NCBI GenBank assembly: GCA_031426915.1
Contig: JASJPB010000041.1
Coordinates: forward strand, 43,366-107,365
Direction of reading: 5' to 3'
DNA length: 64,000 nt
Source: Sulfurimicrobium sp031426915
GTDB taxonomy: Bacteria > Pseudomonadota > Gammaproteobacteria > Burkholderiales > Sulfuricellaceae
The notes under the pieces were generated by a model. The model was not told where the DNA came from, did no database searches, and was given only the letters and a program-made list of their open reading frames with translations. Shown here piece by piece: positions 50,332-60,062 of this stretch; positions within the stretch are counted from its first letter, which is position 1, and every line of letters starts with the position of its first letter. The translations under genes and the position numbers were made by a program.

Positions 50332-52701
50332 ATGAAGCGCATTCATGCCCTGCTGTTGCTGCTGGCACTGTGTTTCCCGGTAAATTTCCATGTCCGTGCT
50401 GCTCCCATTGACGGCGGGGCCAAAGCCCGGCCCAGCACCGAGCGCATCATTGAAATCGCCCTGCAAACCCGGCCGGGATACCCGACCACGCTCGGACGGC
50501 TGTCCGGGGTGGCACAATCCGGGCTGACCCCCGCCCGCATGACGCGGACCGGGGCTCAGGTACTGCAATTTTCGCAAGCAGTCAGCGTGGCCGAGGCCCA
50601 TCAGATCCTCGACCGCTTGCGCCTCCTGCCCGAAGTGCTGTGGGCAGAACTGGTCCCCAACCCCATTGAGCAGGCAGCGAAGCGCAGCCAGTTCCTGAGC
50701 GCCCAGCAAGCAAGGAGCAGTAATCAAATCGCGCTCAGGCTCAGGAATCAGGATGACTTGCCGCAGCAGATCCTGGCTCAATTGAGCCGGACGGCAGGAA
50801 CCGAACTCACCTATCTGCGTGCGATGTCGGGTGGCGCTCATTTGCTGGCTCTTCCCCGTAACGTCACGGCCAGCGAACTGGCAGTATTGTCTCGTCTTCT
50901 GGAACAACATCCCGATGTGCTTTATGCCGACCCGGTTGTTTCAGCCAAACCGAGGCTGACACCTAACGATACTTATTATCCGCTGCAGTGGAATTTGTTC
51001 GAATTACCGGGCGGCGCCAATCTCCCTGCTGCCTGGGATATCTCCACCGGCTCCGCCGGTATTGTGGTGGCGGTGATCGATGGCGGCATCCTGCCCCACC
51101 CCGATCTGGCCGGAAAAGTCCTTGCCGGCTACGATATGGTAACCGACACCACTATCTCCAACGATGGCGATGGTCGCGACAATGACCCGACCGACCCCGG
51201 CGACTGGGTCGCCGCAGATGAGTGCGGCCCCGGCGAACCCGCCCACCCGAGCGACTGGCATGGAACCCATGTGGCGGGGATTGTCGGCGCTGCGACCAAC
51301 AACGGCTCGGGTGTGGCGGGTGTGGGATGGAATTCCAGAATCTTACCGGTACGAACCGGGGGCAAATGCGGTGCGACATCCAGTGATGTCATCGACAGTA
51401 TCCGCTGGGCGGTGGGACTGGCGGTGCCGGGCGCGCCCACCAACACCACCCCGGCGAAAGTGATCAACATCAGTCTGGGTGGCGAGAACGCCTGCTTCAG
51501 CAGCATCCAGTCGGCGATTAACGATGCGCTGGCGAGCGGCGCGGTGGTGGTGGTCGCAGCGGGCAACAAGAGCCAGAACGTTGCCACCAGTTGGCCGGCC
51601 AACTGCAGCGGTGTCATTGCCGTTGCTGCCAATGGCCGCTCCGGGGACGCTACTGCCTATACCAACTACGGCTCGCTGACCAAGATTTCCGCTCCCGGCG
51701 GTGATGGTCCGGACGGTGGGATCAACGCCATCGGTTCCACCTACAACATCGGCACCACGATTGCCACAACGCACATTTACCAGTCCATCCACGGCACCAG
51801 CATGGCGGCGCCGCATGTATCCGGCATCGTGGCGCTGATGTTTGCCGTCAAACCCTCCTTGACCCCGTCCCAGGTGCTGTCCTATCTTCAGTCATCCGCG
51901 CGTCCCTTCGCTGCAGGCACCTGGTGCGCAATCAATCCGGGCAACTGCGGGAGCGGCATGGTCAACGCCGGCACCGCCATCGCCCTGGCACAGGCGGGCC
52001 AGGTGATCCCGCAAACCGGCTGGTGGTGGAACCCGAACCAGAGCGGTCGAGGTTTCATGATCGAGAGGCGGGGCGGCAACTTGTTCATGGCCAGCTACCT
52101 TTATGCAAGCAATGGCCGAGCCACCTGGTATGCCTCGGGGGGAAACGCCGGCAGTTCGTCCTATCAGGGCAACCTGACCGCATACATCAACGGCCAGACC
52201 CTGACCGGCAGCTATGTTGCGCCGACCAGCCCGGGAGCTGTCGGCAGCGTTTCGATCCAGTTCAGCAACGCCACCCACGGGATACTGACCTGGCCGGGGG
52301 GCGCCATGCCTGTCGAACGTTTCAATATCGTGGCGAATGGACTCGGCGCCCCTGCAGCGTCTTTTCAGCCGGAATCAGGCTGGTGGTGGAATCCGACCGA
52401 AAGCGGGCGCGGCTTTGCGCTGGAAATCCAGAACGGCAGCCTGTTCATGGCGGGGTACATGTACGACTCGCTCGGCAACCCGATCTGGTATTCGAGCGCC
52501 GGGACGATGGCCGCTTCCGACAGTTATCGCGGCACCTGGATTCAATGGGGCAACGGGCAGACACTGAGCGGGAGCTACAAGGCGCCTTCGATCGTGAATT
52601 CGAACGTGGGCAGCATCGAGCTTTTCTTCACTTCAACCACTGACGCCATCCTGACGCTTCCGGATGGGCGGCAAATGACGCTCACCCGTTTTCACTTTTA
52701 G
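50332..52701 (+). CDS. Secreted subtilisin-like (S8) protease with tandem WWWN/SGRG module
   Basis: This 789-residue extracellular serine protease has a signal peptide (HALLLLLALCFPVNFHVRAA), then a propeptide region with LGRLSGVAQSGL to about residue 200. The S8 catalytic domain has the complete triad: Asp in VVAVIDGGILPHPD, His in DWHGTHVAGIVGA and Ser in IHGTSMAAPHVSG. From about residue 560 follow two modules of ~110 residues, GWWWNPNQSGRGF and GWWWNPTESGRGF. These match the pair in the PEBP protein at 19955. The module may be a secretion, anchoring or substrate-binding unit. A terminator follows the stop, and the type II secretion genes face it. Confidence 0.92.
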   Translation: MKRIHALLLLLALCFPVNFHVRAAPIDGGAKARPSTERIIEIALQTRPGYPTTLGRLSGVAQSGLTPARMTRTGAQVLQFSQAVSVAEAHQILDRLRLLPEVLWAELVPNPIEQAAKRSQFLSAQQARSSNQIALRLRNQDDLPQQILAQLSRTAGTELTYLRAMSGGAHLLALPRNVTASELAVLSRLLEQHPDVLYADPVVSAKPRLTPNDTYYPLQWNLFELPGGANLPAAWDISTGSAGIVVAVIDGGILPHPDLAGKVLAGYDMVTDTTISNDGDGRDNDPTDPGDWVAADECGPGEPAHPSDWHGTHVAGIVGAATNNGSGVAGVGWNSRILPVRTGGKCGATSSDVIDSIRWAVGLAVPGAPTNTTPAKVINISLGGENACFSSIQSAINDALASGAVVVVAAGNKSQNVATSWPANCSGVIAVAANGRSGDATAYTNYGSLTKISAPGGDGPDGGINAIGSTYNIGTTIATTHIYQSIHGTSMAAPHVSGIVALMFAVKPSLTPSQVLSYLQSSARPFAAGTWCAINPGNCGSGMVNAGTAIALAQAGQVIPQTGWWWNPNQSGRGFMIERRGGNLFMASYLYASNGRATWYASGGNAGSSSYQGNLTAYINGQTLTGSYVAPTSPGAVGSVSIQFSNATHGILTWPGGAMPVERFNIVANGLGAPAASFQPESGWWWNPTESGRGFALEIQNGSLFMAGYMYDSLGNPIWYSSAGTMAASDSYRGTWIQWGNGQTLSGSYKAPSIVNSNVGSIELFFTSTTDAILTLPDGRQMTLTRFHF

Positions 52702-52724
52702 CGCGGACCGGGTCCGCGCTATTT
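52700..52724. terminator. Bidirectional hairpin between the protease and gspD
   Basis: A perfect 9-bp stem AGCGCGGAC/GTCCGCGCT (52700-52708 with 52712-52720) lies between the converging protease and gspD genes. It overlaps the protease stop codon. On the plus strand ATTTCCCC follows. The T run is short, so strength is uncertain. Confidence 0.65.
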
Positions 52725-52745
52725 CCCCTGACGCGCGGAAAAGCC

Positions 52746-55007
52746 CTACTCCTTGAATTTTGCCTCGCGCTTGGGGCCCAGCGTATGCAACCCTGAAATT
52801 CTCTTCCTGATCTCATCGGTAATCTCACGCGACTGCTGGCTGTTGACGGCAACCCGCGGCGTGATGAGTATCACCAGTTCGGTACGGTTGTTCTTTTTGG
52901 TCTGATTACCGAACAAGGCGCCTACGACAGGAATTTCCGACAGCAGCGGAATCCCGGCGCTGCCGTCGTTCTTTTCTTCCTTGATCAGCCCGCCCAGCAC
53001 CATGGTTTCTCCAGACTGGATGGTCACCGTGCTTTGCGCGGTGCGTTTGCTGATGGTTGGGGAATCGATCCCGGACGAGGTGGTTTTCGTCGCGTTGCTC
53101 ACTTCCTGGCTGACTTCCATGGTCACCTGTCCACCCGCGTTGATATGCGGCCGCACGGCAAGCATGACGCCGGTATCCAGGTACTGGACCGAGCTGATGA
53201 GACCGCTGGTGGTGGTAGTGGTGGCCAGGGTCTGGGTCTGGCTGACGGTCGGCACGCGGTCGCCGACCTGAATCTTGGCCACCTGGTTGTCGGACACCAT
53301 GATGTGGGGCGAGGAGATGATGTTCAGCTTCGAGTTGGTGGCGAGGGTGTTCAGTACCGCCTGGATCGCTCCCGCGCTGTCTTTCCATGCATAGGAGAAG
53401 CCCGGAACGATCTGGGCGATTCCGCTGGTGCCGGTATCCAGTTGTCCGCCCAGGCGTTTGCCATTGCTGAAGTACCATTCCAGCCCATACTGGTATTCGT
53501 CCGTCAGCGTGACTTCCGCTATCGTCACCTCGATCAGCACCTGGCGCGGAATGACGTCCAGCTTCTTGACCGCGGCCTCGATCTTTTCGTACTCGCCAGC
53601 CGGCGCGTAGATGAGAAGTGCGTTGTTGTCCTTGTCCGCGATGACCCGCACCGAAGAAGTGCCCGTTGACTGGGGCGCAGCCGATCCGCTGGCACTGCTG
53701 CCGGTGCTGGAAGTAGTCTGCGCAGAAGGCGTGAAGGGGAAGGACTGGACCTGCGTCGTGTCGCCCGGTTTCTTGTCCAGCATCGAGCTTGCCGACGTGG
53801 TTGCGGATCCCGTAATGTCCACGGGCGTCAAGCCTGGCGCCAGTTGTGGCGCAGCCGGCTGCTGGGTGCGGCGCCAACCGAATATGTCGCTGAGCAAGGT
53901 GGCGATGTTTTCAGCCTTGCCGTTTTGCACCGCGTAAACGTACAGGTTGCTTCCTCCTGTCGAACCGCCCTGATCCAGCCGTTCCACCCATATTTTGGCT
54001 TGTTCGAGATACTTGGGCTGTGGCGTCACGATCAGCAAGGCGTTCATTCTTTCTATCGGCACGATGCGGATCAGACCCGCGACCGGGCTGGTGCTTCTCT
54101 CGCCGAACAGTTTGTCCAGCTCGGCATTGACGGTTTTGACATCGGCATGCTTGAGGGGGAAAAGCCCGATGGACATGCCGGACATCCAGTCCACGTCGAA
54201 CATGTCGATGGTTTCCAGGGAGTGCCGCAGCTCCGACTCGGCTCCAGACAGGATCAGCAGATTGCGGGTTTCATCCACCCGCACCACCCCGCCGCCGCCT
54301 TCAGGCGCGAAAGGCTCGAGGATTTTTGCCATCTCGCGCGCTCCGACATATTGCAGAGGCACGATCTGGACGCTGTGGCCATCCGCGAGCGCCCTGCCGC
54401 CGCCACCCAGGCGCGGGCTGGCGGTACCCTTGATTGCCGCACCCGTCGGAACAATCTTGAAGATTCCGCTGGTTTCGCGCACCAGCGCGGCTCCATTCAT
54501 GCGCAGCAACATTTCCAGGGTCGGCAGCAATGCGCTTCGGGACATCGGCTTGCTGGTGCGTACCGTAATGGTCCCCTGTACCCGTGGGTCGACAATATAG
54601 TTTTCCTTGAGAACGTCACCCAGCACGACTTTGACCACTTCACGAATTTCGGCGCCCTCGAAATTGAGAGACATCTCCTGCTCGGCCCCTGACGGAGTTG
54701 CGGAAGGAATGACCGCCGGCGCCGGCTTGACGAAAACGCCACTGCCCGGATGCAGCTTGTAACGCTCGCTCTTTTGTTCGGCCGTGGAGCTGGCTGGCTG
54801 CTCTGCCGCGGGCTCGGCCTTTTTCGGTTCCACTGCCATGACTTCAGCCTGGGCAACAGCGACTGCGTTCGTTTTTTCTTCGCTCGCAACGGCAGTCGCG
54901 GTCATGCCCGCGTCGTCCCGGCGTTCGGCCTGCGGGCTTGTCGCGCAGCCGAACATGAATGTCGCAAGCACCAGACCGATGGCAACAGTAATTTCTTTCC
55001 GCTTCAT
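52746..55007 (-). CDS. gspD: Type II secretion secretin, lipoprotein type
   Basis: GspD forms the outer-membrane channel of type II secretion. It has 753 residues and a lipobox (FMFGC) at about residue 20, so it carries its own lipid anchor as in XpsD. N domains occupy about residues 110-450 (MSLNFEGAEIREVVKVVLGD; VPIERMNALLIVTPQPKYLE). The C-terminal secretin domain has LGGLIKEEKNDGSAGIPLLS and PVVGALFG. The N3 region is extended by a Ser/Thr/Gln-rich insert. It is the last gene of the E-to-D operon and has 62 bp of separation from gspN. Confidence 0.95.
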   Translation of the reverse strand: MKRKEITVAIGLVLATFMFGCATSPQAERRDDAGMTATAVASEEKTNAVAVAQAEVMAVEPKKAEPAAEQPASSTAEQKSERYKLHPGSGVFVKPAPAVIPSATPSGAEQEMSLNFEGAEIREVVKVVLGDVLKENYIVDPRVQGTITVRTSKPMSRSALLPTLEMLLRMNGAALVRETSGIFKIVPTGAAIKGTASPRLGGGGRALADGHSVQIVPLQYVGAREMAKILEPFAPEGGGGVVRVDETRNLLILSGAESELRHSLETIDMFDVDWMSGMSIGLFPLKHADVKTVNAELDKLFGERSTSPVAGLIRIVPIERMNALLIVTPQPKYLEQAKIWVERLDQGGSTGGSNLYVYAVQNGKAENIATLLSDIFGWRRTQQPAAPQLAPGLTPVDITGSATTSASSMLDKKPGDTTQVQSFPFTPSAQTTSSTGSSASGSAAPQSTGTSSVRVIADKDNNALLIYAPAGEYEKIEAAVKKLDVIPRQVLIEVTIAEVTLTDEYQYGLEWYFSNGKRLGGQLDTGTSGIAQIVPGFSYAWKDSAGAIQAVLNTLATNSKLNIISSPHIMVSDNQVAKIQVGDRVPTVSQTQTLATTTTTSGLISSVQYLDTGVMLAVRPHINAGGQVTMEVSQEVSNATKTTSSGIDSPTISKRTAQSTVTIQSGETMVLGGLIKEEKNDGSAGIPLLSEIPVVGALFGNQTKKNNRTELVILITPRVAVNSQQSREITDEIRKRISGLHTLGPKREAKFKE

Positions 55008-55069
55008 TCCGTGATCCTCAATTTGGCCGCAATGCGCGCCAGATAACGACTTTAATTAACCCAATACGT

Positions 55070-55807
55070 TTACGGTCTCTTGACCGGCTGCAGCAAGCTT
55101 TCCGGTATTATCAGGAGCGGCATTCCCTTTTCCGCCCGCTGGCGGTTGTTTTCCCGGTATTGGTCCAACTGCTTCTGACGCTGGCGATCCTGCTCGGCCA
55201 GTTTCTGCTCACTGGTATCCAGCGGCCTTGCGGTTTCGCTAATGGTAACCGATGCCACGCCAGAGGGCCTGGGTGCGGGCTGGGCTGACGCGCTTCCTTC
55301 GGGTACCGGAGCAGAAGGTGCGCGCTGAATCTTGAGTAGCAGTTCTTCCGTTTCATTCCCCTGTTTCAGCACCAGCACTCCCGCATCCACCCGTTCCGCC
55401 CGCATGCCCCTGATTTCCTGCCCCTGCTCCACCCGCTCCGACTTGCCGCTTGCCACATCTTTCAGCATTGCCAGCCTTTGGCCCGGCACGATAATGATCC
55501 CGGTCAGGATGAATTGCCCTTTTTTCATTTGCTGAAGCCCGGCTCTCCCGGTCTGGGTGGAATAACGGCTGGACATGAACAAGGGACGGGCCAGGGTTTC
55601 CCTGTATGCTGATTCCCTTGGCGGCAGACCGAACTCCGGCAGCAGGGCGGCGGGCGGCATTTTTGCCGCGGACACCGGAGCCTTGAGAATTGCCAGCCTG
55701 AAATCCTCGCCCCATTGCCACTCGGAATACATCACTCCAATCAGCAACAGGCTCATGGCCAGGGACGCGATGGAGAGCATTTTTCCCATACTGCGCGATG
55801 TGTTCAT
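55070..55807 (-). CDS. gspN: Inner-membrane GspN/XpsN-like protein
   Basis: This 245-residue protein has one N-terminal membrane helix (LSIASLAMSLLLIGVMYSEW), a periplasmic region with a small beta domain (QFILTGIIIVPGQRLAMLKD, a GspC HR- or PilP-like fold) and a long Pro/Gln/Arg-rich tail. In Xps-type operons this position (between M and D) holds XpsN, which links the inner-membrane platform to the secretin and stands in for GspC. No separate gspC is present. It overlaps gspM by 4 bp. The name rests mainly on position and layout. Confidence 0.7.
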   Translation of the reverse strand: MNTSRSMGKMLSIASLAMSLLLIGVMYSEWQWGEDFRLAILKAPVSAAKMPPAALLPEFGLPPRESAYRETLARPLFMSSRYSTQTGRAGLQQMKKGQFILTGIIIVPGQRLAMLKDVASGKSERVEQGQEIRGMRAERVDAGVLVLKQGNETEELLLKIQRAPSAPVPEGSASAQPAPRPSGVASVTISETARPLDTSEQKLAEQDRQRQKQLDQYRENNRQRAEKGMPLLIIPESLLQPVKRP

Positions 55808-56376
55808 TGCCCGCCCTTCATCACCGCATAACCTACCAGGTCGAACTGCGCATACAGTTCCGGATCGCTGGTATTGCGCTGCGCAAAACCCAGTGGGGAT
55901 CGAATGCTGGCATTATCGAGAAACAGGTAAGGACGGGAATTTTCCAGTTCGTACAACACCTCGTGCAAGGCATGGAAACTGCCGGACAATTGCACATTCA
56001 CGGTTATCTGGCGATAGCCTTCCTCGTCCTTGTGCGGCAACACCTGCATGCTGGTCAGCTTGCAGCCGCGCGTCTCGATCACGCCTTTTGCGATATCCTG
56101 AATCTCTGCCGCAGCCAGCGAGGGGCCACTATTCTTCAGATAGAATCGGGCCACGGCATCGGTCTGCGCGGCCTTGAGCTGCGCCTCGATATCGGGGCGC
56201 ATGGCTGCGATTTTCCGGTAGCGGGACAGGCGGTCGTTCAGGCTTTCCAGCGCCTGATCGTAGTGCCCGTGCAACAACATGACCGGCACCGCAACCGCCG
56301 TGGCGGCCAGCCCCAGCAATGCAATCAGAAGTGCAATCGCAAGAATGCGGCTTTGTTTGGGGGTCAAATCGCGCAT
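55804..56376 (-). CDS. gspM: Type II secretion inner-membrane protein GspM
   Basis: This 190-residue bitopic membrane protein has one helix near the N-terminus (ILAIALLIALLGLAATAVAV) and a periplasmic PilO-like ferredoxin fold with ETRGCKLTSMQVLPHKDEEG and a late LYELENSRPYLFLDNASI. GspM pairs with GspL to hold the ATPase at the membrane. Its length is normal. Its ATG directly follows the gspL stop without overlap, and gspN overlaps its end. Confidence 0.85.
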   Translation of the reverse strand: MRDLTPKQSRILAIALLIALLGLAATAVAVPVMLLHGHYDQALESLNDRLSRYRKIAAMRPDIEAQLKAAQTDAVARFYLKNSGPSLAAAEIQDIAKGVIETRGCKLTSMQVLPHKDEEGYRQITVNVQLSGSFHALHEVLYELENSRPYLFLDNASIRSPLGFAQRNTSDPELYAQFDLVGYAVMKGGQ

Positions 56377-57645
56377 TCAGTCTTTATCCTGGTTCGTTTG
56401 AGACGACTGAGGCTGCGCTTCTGGTTTCTGGTCGTCACCGGGCTGTGCAGGTTTGCCCCCTTCTGTCCCGGGGGGTAGCGCGTCAATCCCCGGCTGGGGC
56501 CCGGCAGCTTGAGATGCCACGGTCAAACCAACAGGCAAGGGTTTCACCTCTGCCACCAGGTGATATCGCTCGCCATTTGGACTCTGCCCCTTGGTAAGCG
56601 GGGAGCGGAAATTGGCGTCACGCAGGATTCTCGACTGCTCCATGAGGCCGATCAGCTTCGACGAGGACGCGGTCTCGCCCATGATTTGCAGTTCCTTGCC
56701 TTTCAAATCCAGTTGCTGCACCCAGGTATCGTCCGGAAGAAGCCGGGTCAGTTCATCGAACAGCACGATCATCACCGGCGAGGCCTGCTTCTTCTCCAGC
56801 AGGAAGTTGTGCTGGGCAGTCAAAGCATCCAGCTTGCGGTGTAACACATCGGTCGCCTCGGCGGCGTGTTTGGCCCGTTCCACCAGCGGCAGGAGCTGCA
56901 CTGCGGCTTCCCGCTTGATGACGATCGGCAATATCAGGGCACCCAGCGCCAGGACGAAAACCAGGCCCAGCAGAACAGCATCGCGCGGCCCCAGAAAAGA
57001 GGCCCGCTGGGGGCGACGGGCGCGCGGAAGCAGGTTGAAGCTCCCCTTGCAGGCGATCTGTTCTTCAAGCGTCACCGCGATCGGCGTCACACCCCACCCG
57101 GCGAGCTGGGTAAGCGGCTTATCCACGGCTTCGCGCGGCACGACGGCCAATTCCAGTTCCAGGCGATTGTTGTGGGCGTCCCGGCGCAGAATGCGATAAT
57201 CGAAATAGACTTGTTCAGCCTTGAACGGCGTGTGCCTGTCCATTTCAAATGCCAGCACCTGCTCCAGATTTTCTTCTGCAGCCAGTGGCAATGTCAGCGC
57301 CTTCAGCAGTACGGCATCGCCCGGCAACCCGATCACCACCTTGGTCCCGCCCGGAAATTTACCCAGCAAGGATTTGAATAAAGTGCGCTGATCCGCGGGG
57401 GTGGCGGATTTCAAATCCATGCGCCCGATTTCCGCCAGTCCGCCCTTTTCAACCCGGCTCACGCTTACGTTCGGCAAGGCCAGCCGCACTACGGCCGCAT
57501 CGGAAAAATCAGGTCCGGACGAGCGCCATCCCTGCGGCAGCAGAGCGCTTAGCTCATCCAGCCACCAGCGAAGGAATCCGGCTATTTTCGGGTGTTTCGC
57601 CAGGCGTTTGAGGCGCTGGCGGTAAACGTCAATTGTGTTTCGCAT
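56377..57645 (-). CDS. gspL: Type II secretion inner-membrane protein GspL (PilM/PilN-like)
   Basis: GspL anchors the ATPase GspE to the membrane platform. This version has 422 residues: a cytoplasmic actin-like part (VVIGLPGDAVLLKALTLPL, LEQVLAFEMDRHTPFKAEQV), one membrane helix (AVLLGLVFVLALGALILPIV) near residue 230, and a PilN-like periplasmic domain (LFDELTRLLPDDTWVQQLDL). A Pro/Gln-rich tail follows. Order K-L-M is conserved. Confidence 0.88.
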   Translation of the reverse strand: MRNTIDVYRQRLKRLAKHPKIAGFLRWWLDELSALLPQGWRSSGPDFSDAAVVRLALPNVSVSRVEKGGLAEIGRMDLKSATPADQRTLFKSLLGKFPGGTKVVIGLPGDAVLLKALTLPLAAEENLEQVLAFEMDRHTPFKAEQVYFDYRILRRDAHNNRLELELAVVPREAVDKPLTQLAGWGVTPIAVTLEEQIACKGSFNLLPRARRPQRASFLGPRDAVLLGLVFVLALGALILPIVIKREAAVQLLPLVERAKHAAEATDVLHRKLDALTAQHNFLLEKKQASPVMIVLFDELTRLLPDDTWVQQLDLKGKELQIMGETASSSKLIGLMEQSRILRDANFRSPLTKGQSPNGERYHLVAEVKPLPVGLTVASQAAGPQPGIDALPPGTEGGKPAQPGDDQKPEAQPQSSQTNQDKD

Positions 57646-57651
57646 CTAGAC

Positions 57652-58584
57652 TCATCTTATGAGCGCATCCTGACCCGCGGAAGCGCCTTCCCCCCACCTG
57701 AGAATCAGATAAGGCCGTTTCTTCTCCTGGCTTGCCTTTACCACGGCTTCGCGGATGAAAACCGTTCCGTCAGCTAGCCGCGCCTCTGCTCGCAAGCCCA
57801 TCACCTGCGAACTGGACTGTGAAAGATAGCTCGCAGCCACCGGAAATGGTGGCGGCGGCAAACCGCTTTCCAGGTTCTGCCGTCTCTGAACCAGATACGC
57901 CTCCAACTGTGCAGGGTCCAGGTTGGGTATTGCCCGCAACACTTCGCGCGGGGCATACGCCGGGTTGATGCCGGGCAGCCTCGAATAAACCGTTAGCATT
58001 CCCGCTATTTTCGCGTACAAGCCCGGACTTACCCCTATTACATGCTGCAGCTCTTCCACTGTTTCAAAAGGGCTGTTCGCCGGCCTGAATTTCAGGCCGG
58101 CACTTCGATACTCCTCGTCTTCCGCTCCCAGCGGCCGCTTCAGGCTATCCTTGTCGCGCCAGTCGAGAATCGCATCCAGTACCGCGGCACTTTGCGCTTC
58201 GGCCAGACCAGCGGCACCCAATGCACTCTTGAGCAAGGTTTCCGGTGCTGCGTTGAGGTCGATTTTACCAGACTCATCCAGCACGGTAACGGCTATCTTG
58301 GCGCCTGCCAGCTCGAACTCGCGCCGTGTTCCACCCGCCACCCAGCGTTGCCGGTCCGTCACGGGCTTCGCCAGTTCGTACATGGCCCGCTGTATCCCGG
58401 CATCGGCGAGGGCCTGCGCCTGCGCGGATGACAACTGATTGCGCGCCAGCAGCAGGTCACTGCGCATATTGAAGGCGAAACTGGAAGCGATCACCGACAG
58501 CAGGGTCACCATCCACAACACGATGATCAGCGCCAGCCCGCGCTGGCCTTGCTGACTGGTGTACCGGTTCACGCTAAATGGCAC
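57652..58584 (-). CDS. gspK: Type II secretion minor pseudopilin GspK
   Basis: GspK caps the pseudopilus tip together with GspI and GspJ. The protein has 310 residues and a prepilin-like N-terminus (QQGQRGLALIIVLWMVTLLS), cleaved after the first Gly. The large globular domain has IDLNAAPETLLKSALGAAGL and FETVEELQHVIGVSPGLYAK (helix-hairpin-helix-like). As usual for GspK, the Glu at position 5 of mature pilins is absent. Its start overlaps the end of gspJ by 11 bp. Confidence 0.92.
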   Translation of the reverse strand: MPFSVNRYTSQQGQRGLALIIVLWMVTLLSVIASSFAFNMRSDLLLARNQLSSAQAQALADAGIQRAMYELAKPVTDRQRWVAGGTRREFELAGAKIAVTVLDESGKIDLNAAPETLLKSALGAAGLAEAQSAAVLDAILDWRDKDSLKRPLGAEDEEYRSAGLKFRPANSPFETVEELQHVIGVSPGLYAKIAGMLTVYSRLPGINPAYAPREVLRAIPNLDPAQLEAYLVQRRQNLESGLPPPPFPVAASYLSQSSSQVMGLRAEARLADGTVFIREAVVKASQEKKRPYLILRWGEGASAGQDALIR

Positions 58585-59224
58585 TTTCAGCGCTCCCCAC
58601 CATCGGGGCCACCACCAGCTCCGGCCATTCCTGTCCGGTGGCCAGCTTGACCCGCAACCGGACCAGCAAGGGCATGCGTTTTGGATCGCTCCACTGGGTC
58701 AGCCACTTCGGCTCAGCCTGTTCGGTTTCAGCACCAAAATAGGAAAATGCCAGTTCTTCCACATCCTCGGCCATGACACCGGATGCCAGCACGGTTTGCT
58801 GCACGCCCTGCAACCCTGAGAAATCCCTGGCATCGGGCTGCAGCGGCATCGATCTGAGCACTAGGCGCTGCTGTCGCTCTCGACGCTCGATCTCCAGACT
58901 GAGCAGGTACAAACCGCTACGCGCCCCGCCGCCGGAGGGCAGGAAGCCCACGTAACGAATTGCGTCCGGCTCGCCGCGGAAAGCCAGCGCCTGGCCGCCT
59001 GCGGACTTCCATGCATAGGGGTAAATCTCGCTCAATTGACGCCGCACGAAGCCCTCGAACACCCGAATCCGGGCCGAGCCTTCGGATGCGAGCGAACCCG
59101 CATCCCAGCTGCGAATACTCAGGCGCAATCCGCCAAACATGAGGGCCAGCATCAGCCCCAGCAGGGTCAGCCCTATCAGCAATTCGAGCAGGGTAAAACC
59201 GGCCATCCGGCGCATGACTGTCAT
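58574..59224 (-). CDS. gspJ: Type II secretion minor pseudopilin GspJ
   Basis: This 216-residue pseudopilin has the prepilin signal MAGFTLLELLIGLTLLGLM (cleaved between Gly and Phe, Glu5 kept). Tip-complex protein with GspI and GspK. The ATG at 59224 was chosen because it overlaps the gspI stop as ATGA; in-frame ATGs at 59215 and 59206 lie nearer the signal. The beta-rich globular part contains LRLSIRSWDAG and VEELAFSYFGAE. Confidence 0.9.
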   Translation of the reverse strand: MTVMRRMAGFTLLELLIGLTLLGLMLALMFGGLRLSIRSWDAGSLASEGSARIRVFEGFVRRQLSEIYPYAWKSAGGQALAFRGEPDAIRYVGFLPSGGGARSGLYLLSLEIERRERQQRLVLRSMPLQPDARDFSGLQGVQQTVLASGVMAEDVEELAFSYFGAETEQAEPKWLTQWSDPKRMPLLVRLRVKLATGQEWPELVVAPMVGSAESAI

Positions 59225-59619
59225 GACTTTGGCGCCAGTCGCAGCGTGGACAGTTCGACACTGCGCACATGTCCGCCGTCGTCCCATGCGACCGTCACCG
59301 AAGCACGGTAAAGCGCCACTTTCATCTGGCTCTCGTCCGAGGTCACGGCCTCGCGGTAGGGCTGCACCGACACCTGCCAGCGAAAGCGGCGATCCAGCTC
59401 ACCCGACATTCCACCTTCGCGCAACGGCTGCTCCACCCCGAGGGCGGCCAGCCTGGACTCGGCAAGATAGATGGCTCGGCTGTAATCATCGGAGTGACGA
59501 ACGTTGCGCAGGCCGCCGGAAAATATCTGCATGATCACGCCCAGCGTCAGGGACAGGATCACGAATGCGACCAGGATCTCGAGTAACGAGAAACCCTTGC
59601 TCGATTCCGGCGCCATCAT
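59221..59619 (-). CDS. gspI: Type II secretion minor pseudopilin GspI
   Basis: This 132-residue minor pseudopilin has the signal KGFSLLEILVAFVILSLTLG. The globular part is short, with the family stretch YLAESRLAALGVEQPLREG. It starts the tip complex with J and K. The start overlaps gspH, and the end overlaps gspJ, each by 4 bp. Confidence 0.9.
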   Translation of the reverse strand: MMAPESSKGFSLLEILVAFVILSLTLGVIMQIFSGGLRNVRHSDDYSRAIYLAESRLAALGVEQPLREGGMSGELDRRFRWQVSVQPYREAVTSDESQMKVALYRASVTVAWDDGGHVRSVELSTLRLAPKS

Positions 59620-60062
59620 TCGCTTATCGCCACCCGACCGGTCATCCAGTCCACGTCGACCTGATATTCCCGGTTGTTTCCCGCCAGGGTAATGCGTCCC
59701 CCGGTGGAACTGCCATCGGGGTAAAACCGGATGGCACCCACCTGTCCGCCCTGCAATTCGCTCTGGGCGGTATGCAAGGTAATCTCCACCTTGCGCGGCA
59801 TGTTGTAGATGCGGCTATCGCCGGAAATCTGGAATTTGTGTTGCTCGACATCCAGCACCAGTGCCGCTTCATGTCTTTTGGTAATCGCCTCGCTGCGGGC
59901 CTTGCGCAGGCCCGCCGCCAGCTGCCGCGTCACCGCCTTCAACTCGGCACCCGCCGCTCCGGAGGAGAACAGGGGCGGGACCAGCGAATAGGCCAAGCCG
60001 ATCACCACCATCACCACCAGCAGTTCGACCAGGGTAAAACCCCTGTGGCGGGATGGCGTCAC
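59616..60062 (-). CDS. gspH: Type II secretion minor pseudopilin GspH
   Basis: This 148-residue minor pseudopilin has the prepilin signal HRGFTLVELLVVMVVIGLAY. The conserved GspH body follows (LAAGLRKARSEAITKRHEAA) with a beta-rich C-terminus (AIRFYPDGSSTGGRITL). It starts at GTG 60062, overlapping the gspG stop as GTGA. The length is typical. Confidence 0.9.
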   Translation of the reverse strand: MTPSRHRGFTLVELLVVMVVIGLAYSLVPPLFSSGAAGAELKAVTRQLAAGLRKARSEAITKRHEAALVLDVEQHKFQISGDSRIYNMPRKVEITLHTAQSELQGGQVGAIRFYPDGSSTGGRITLAGNNREYQVDVDWMTGRVAISE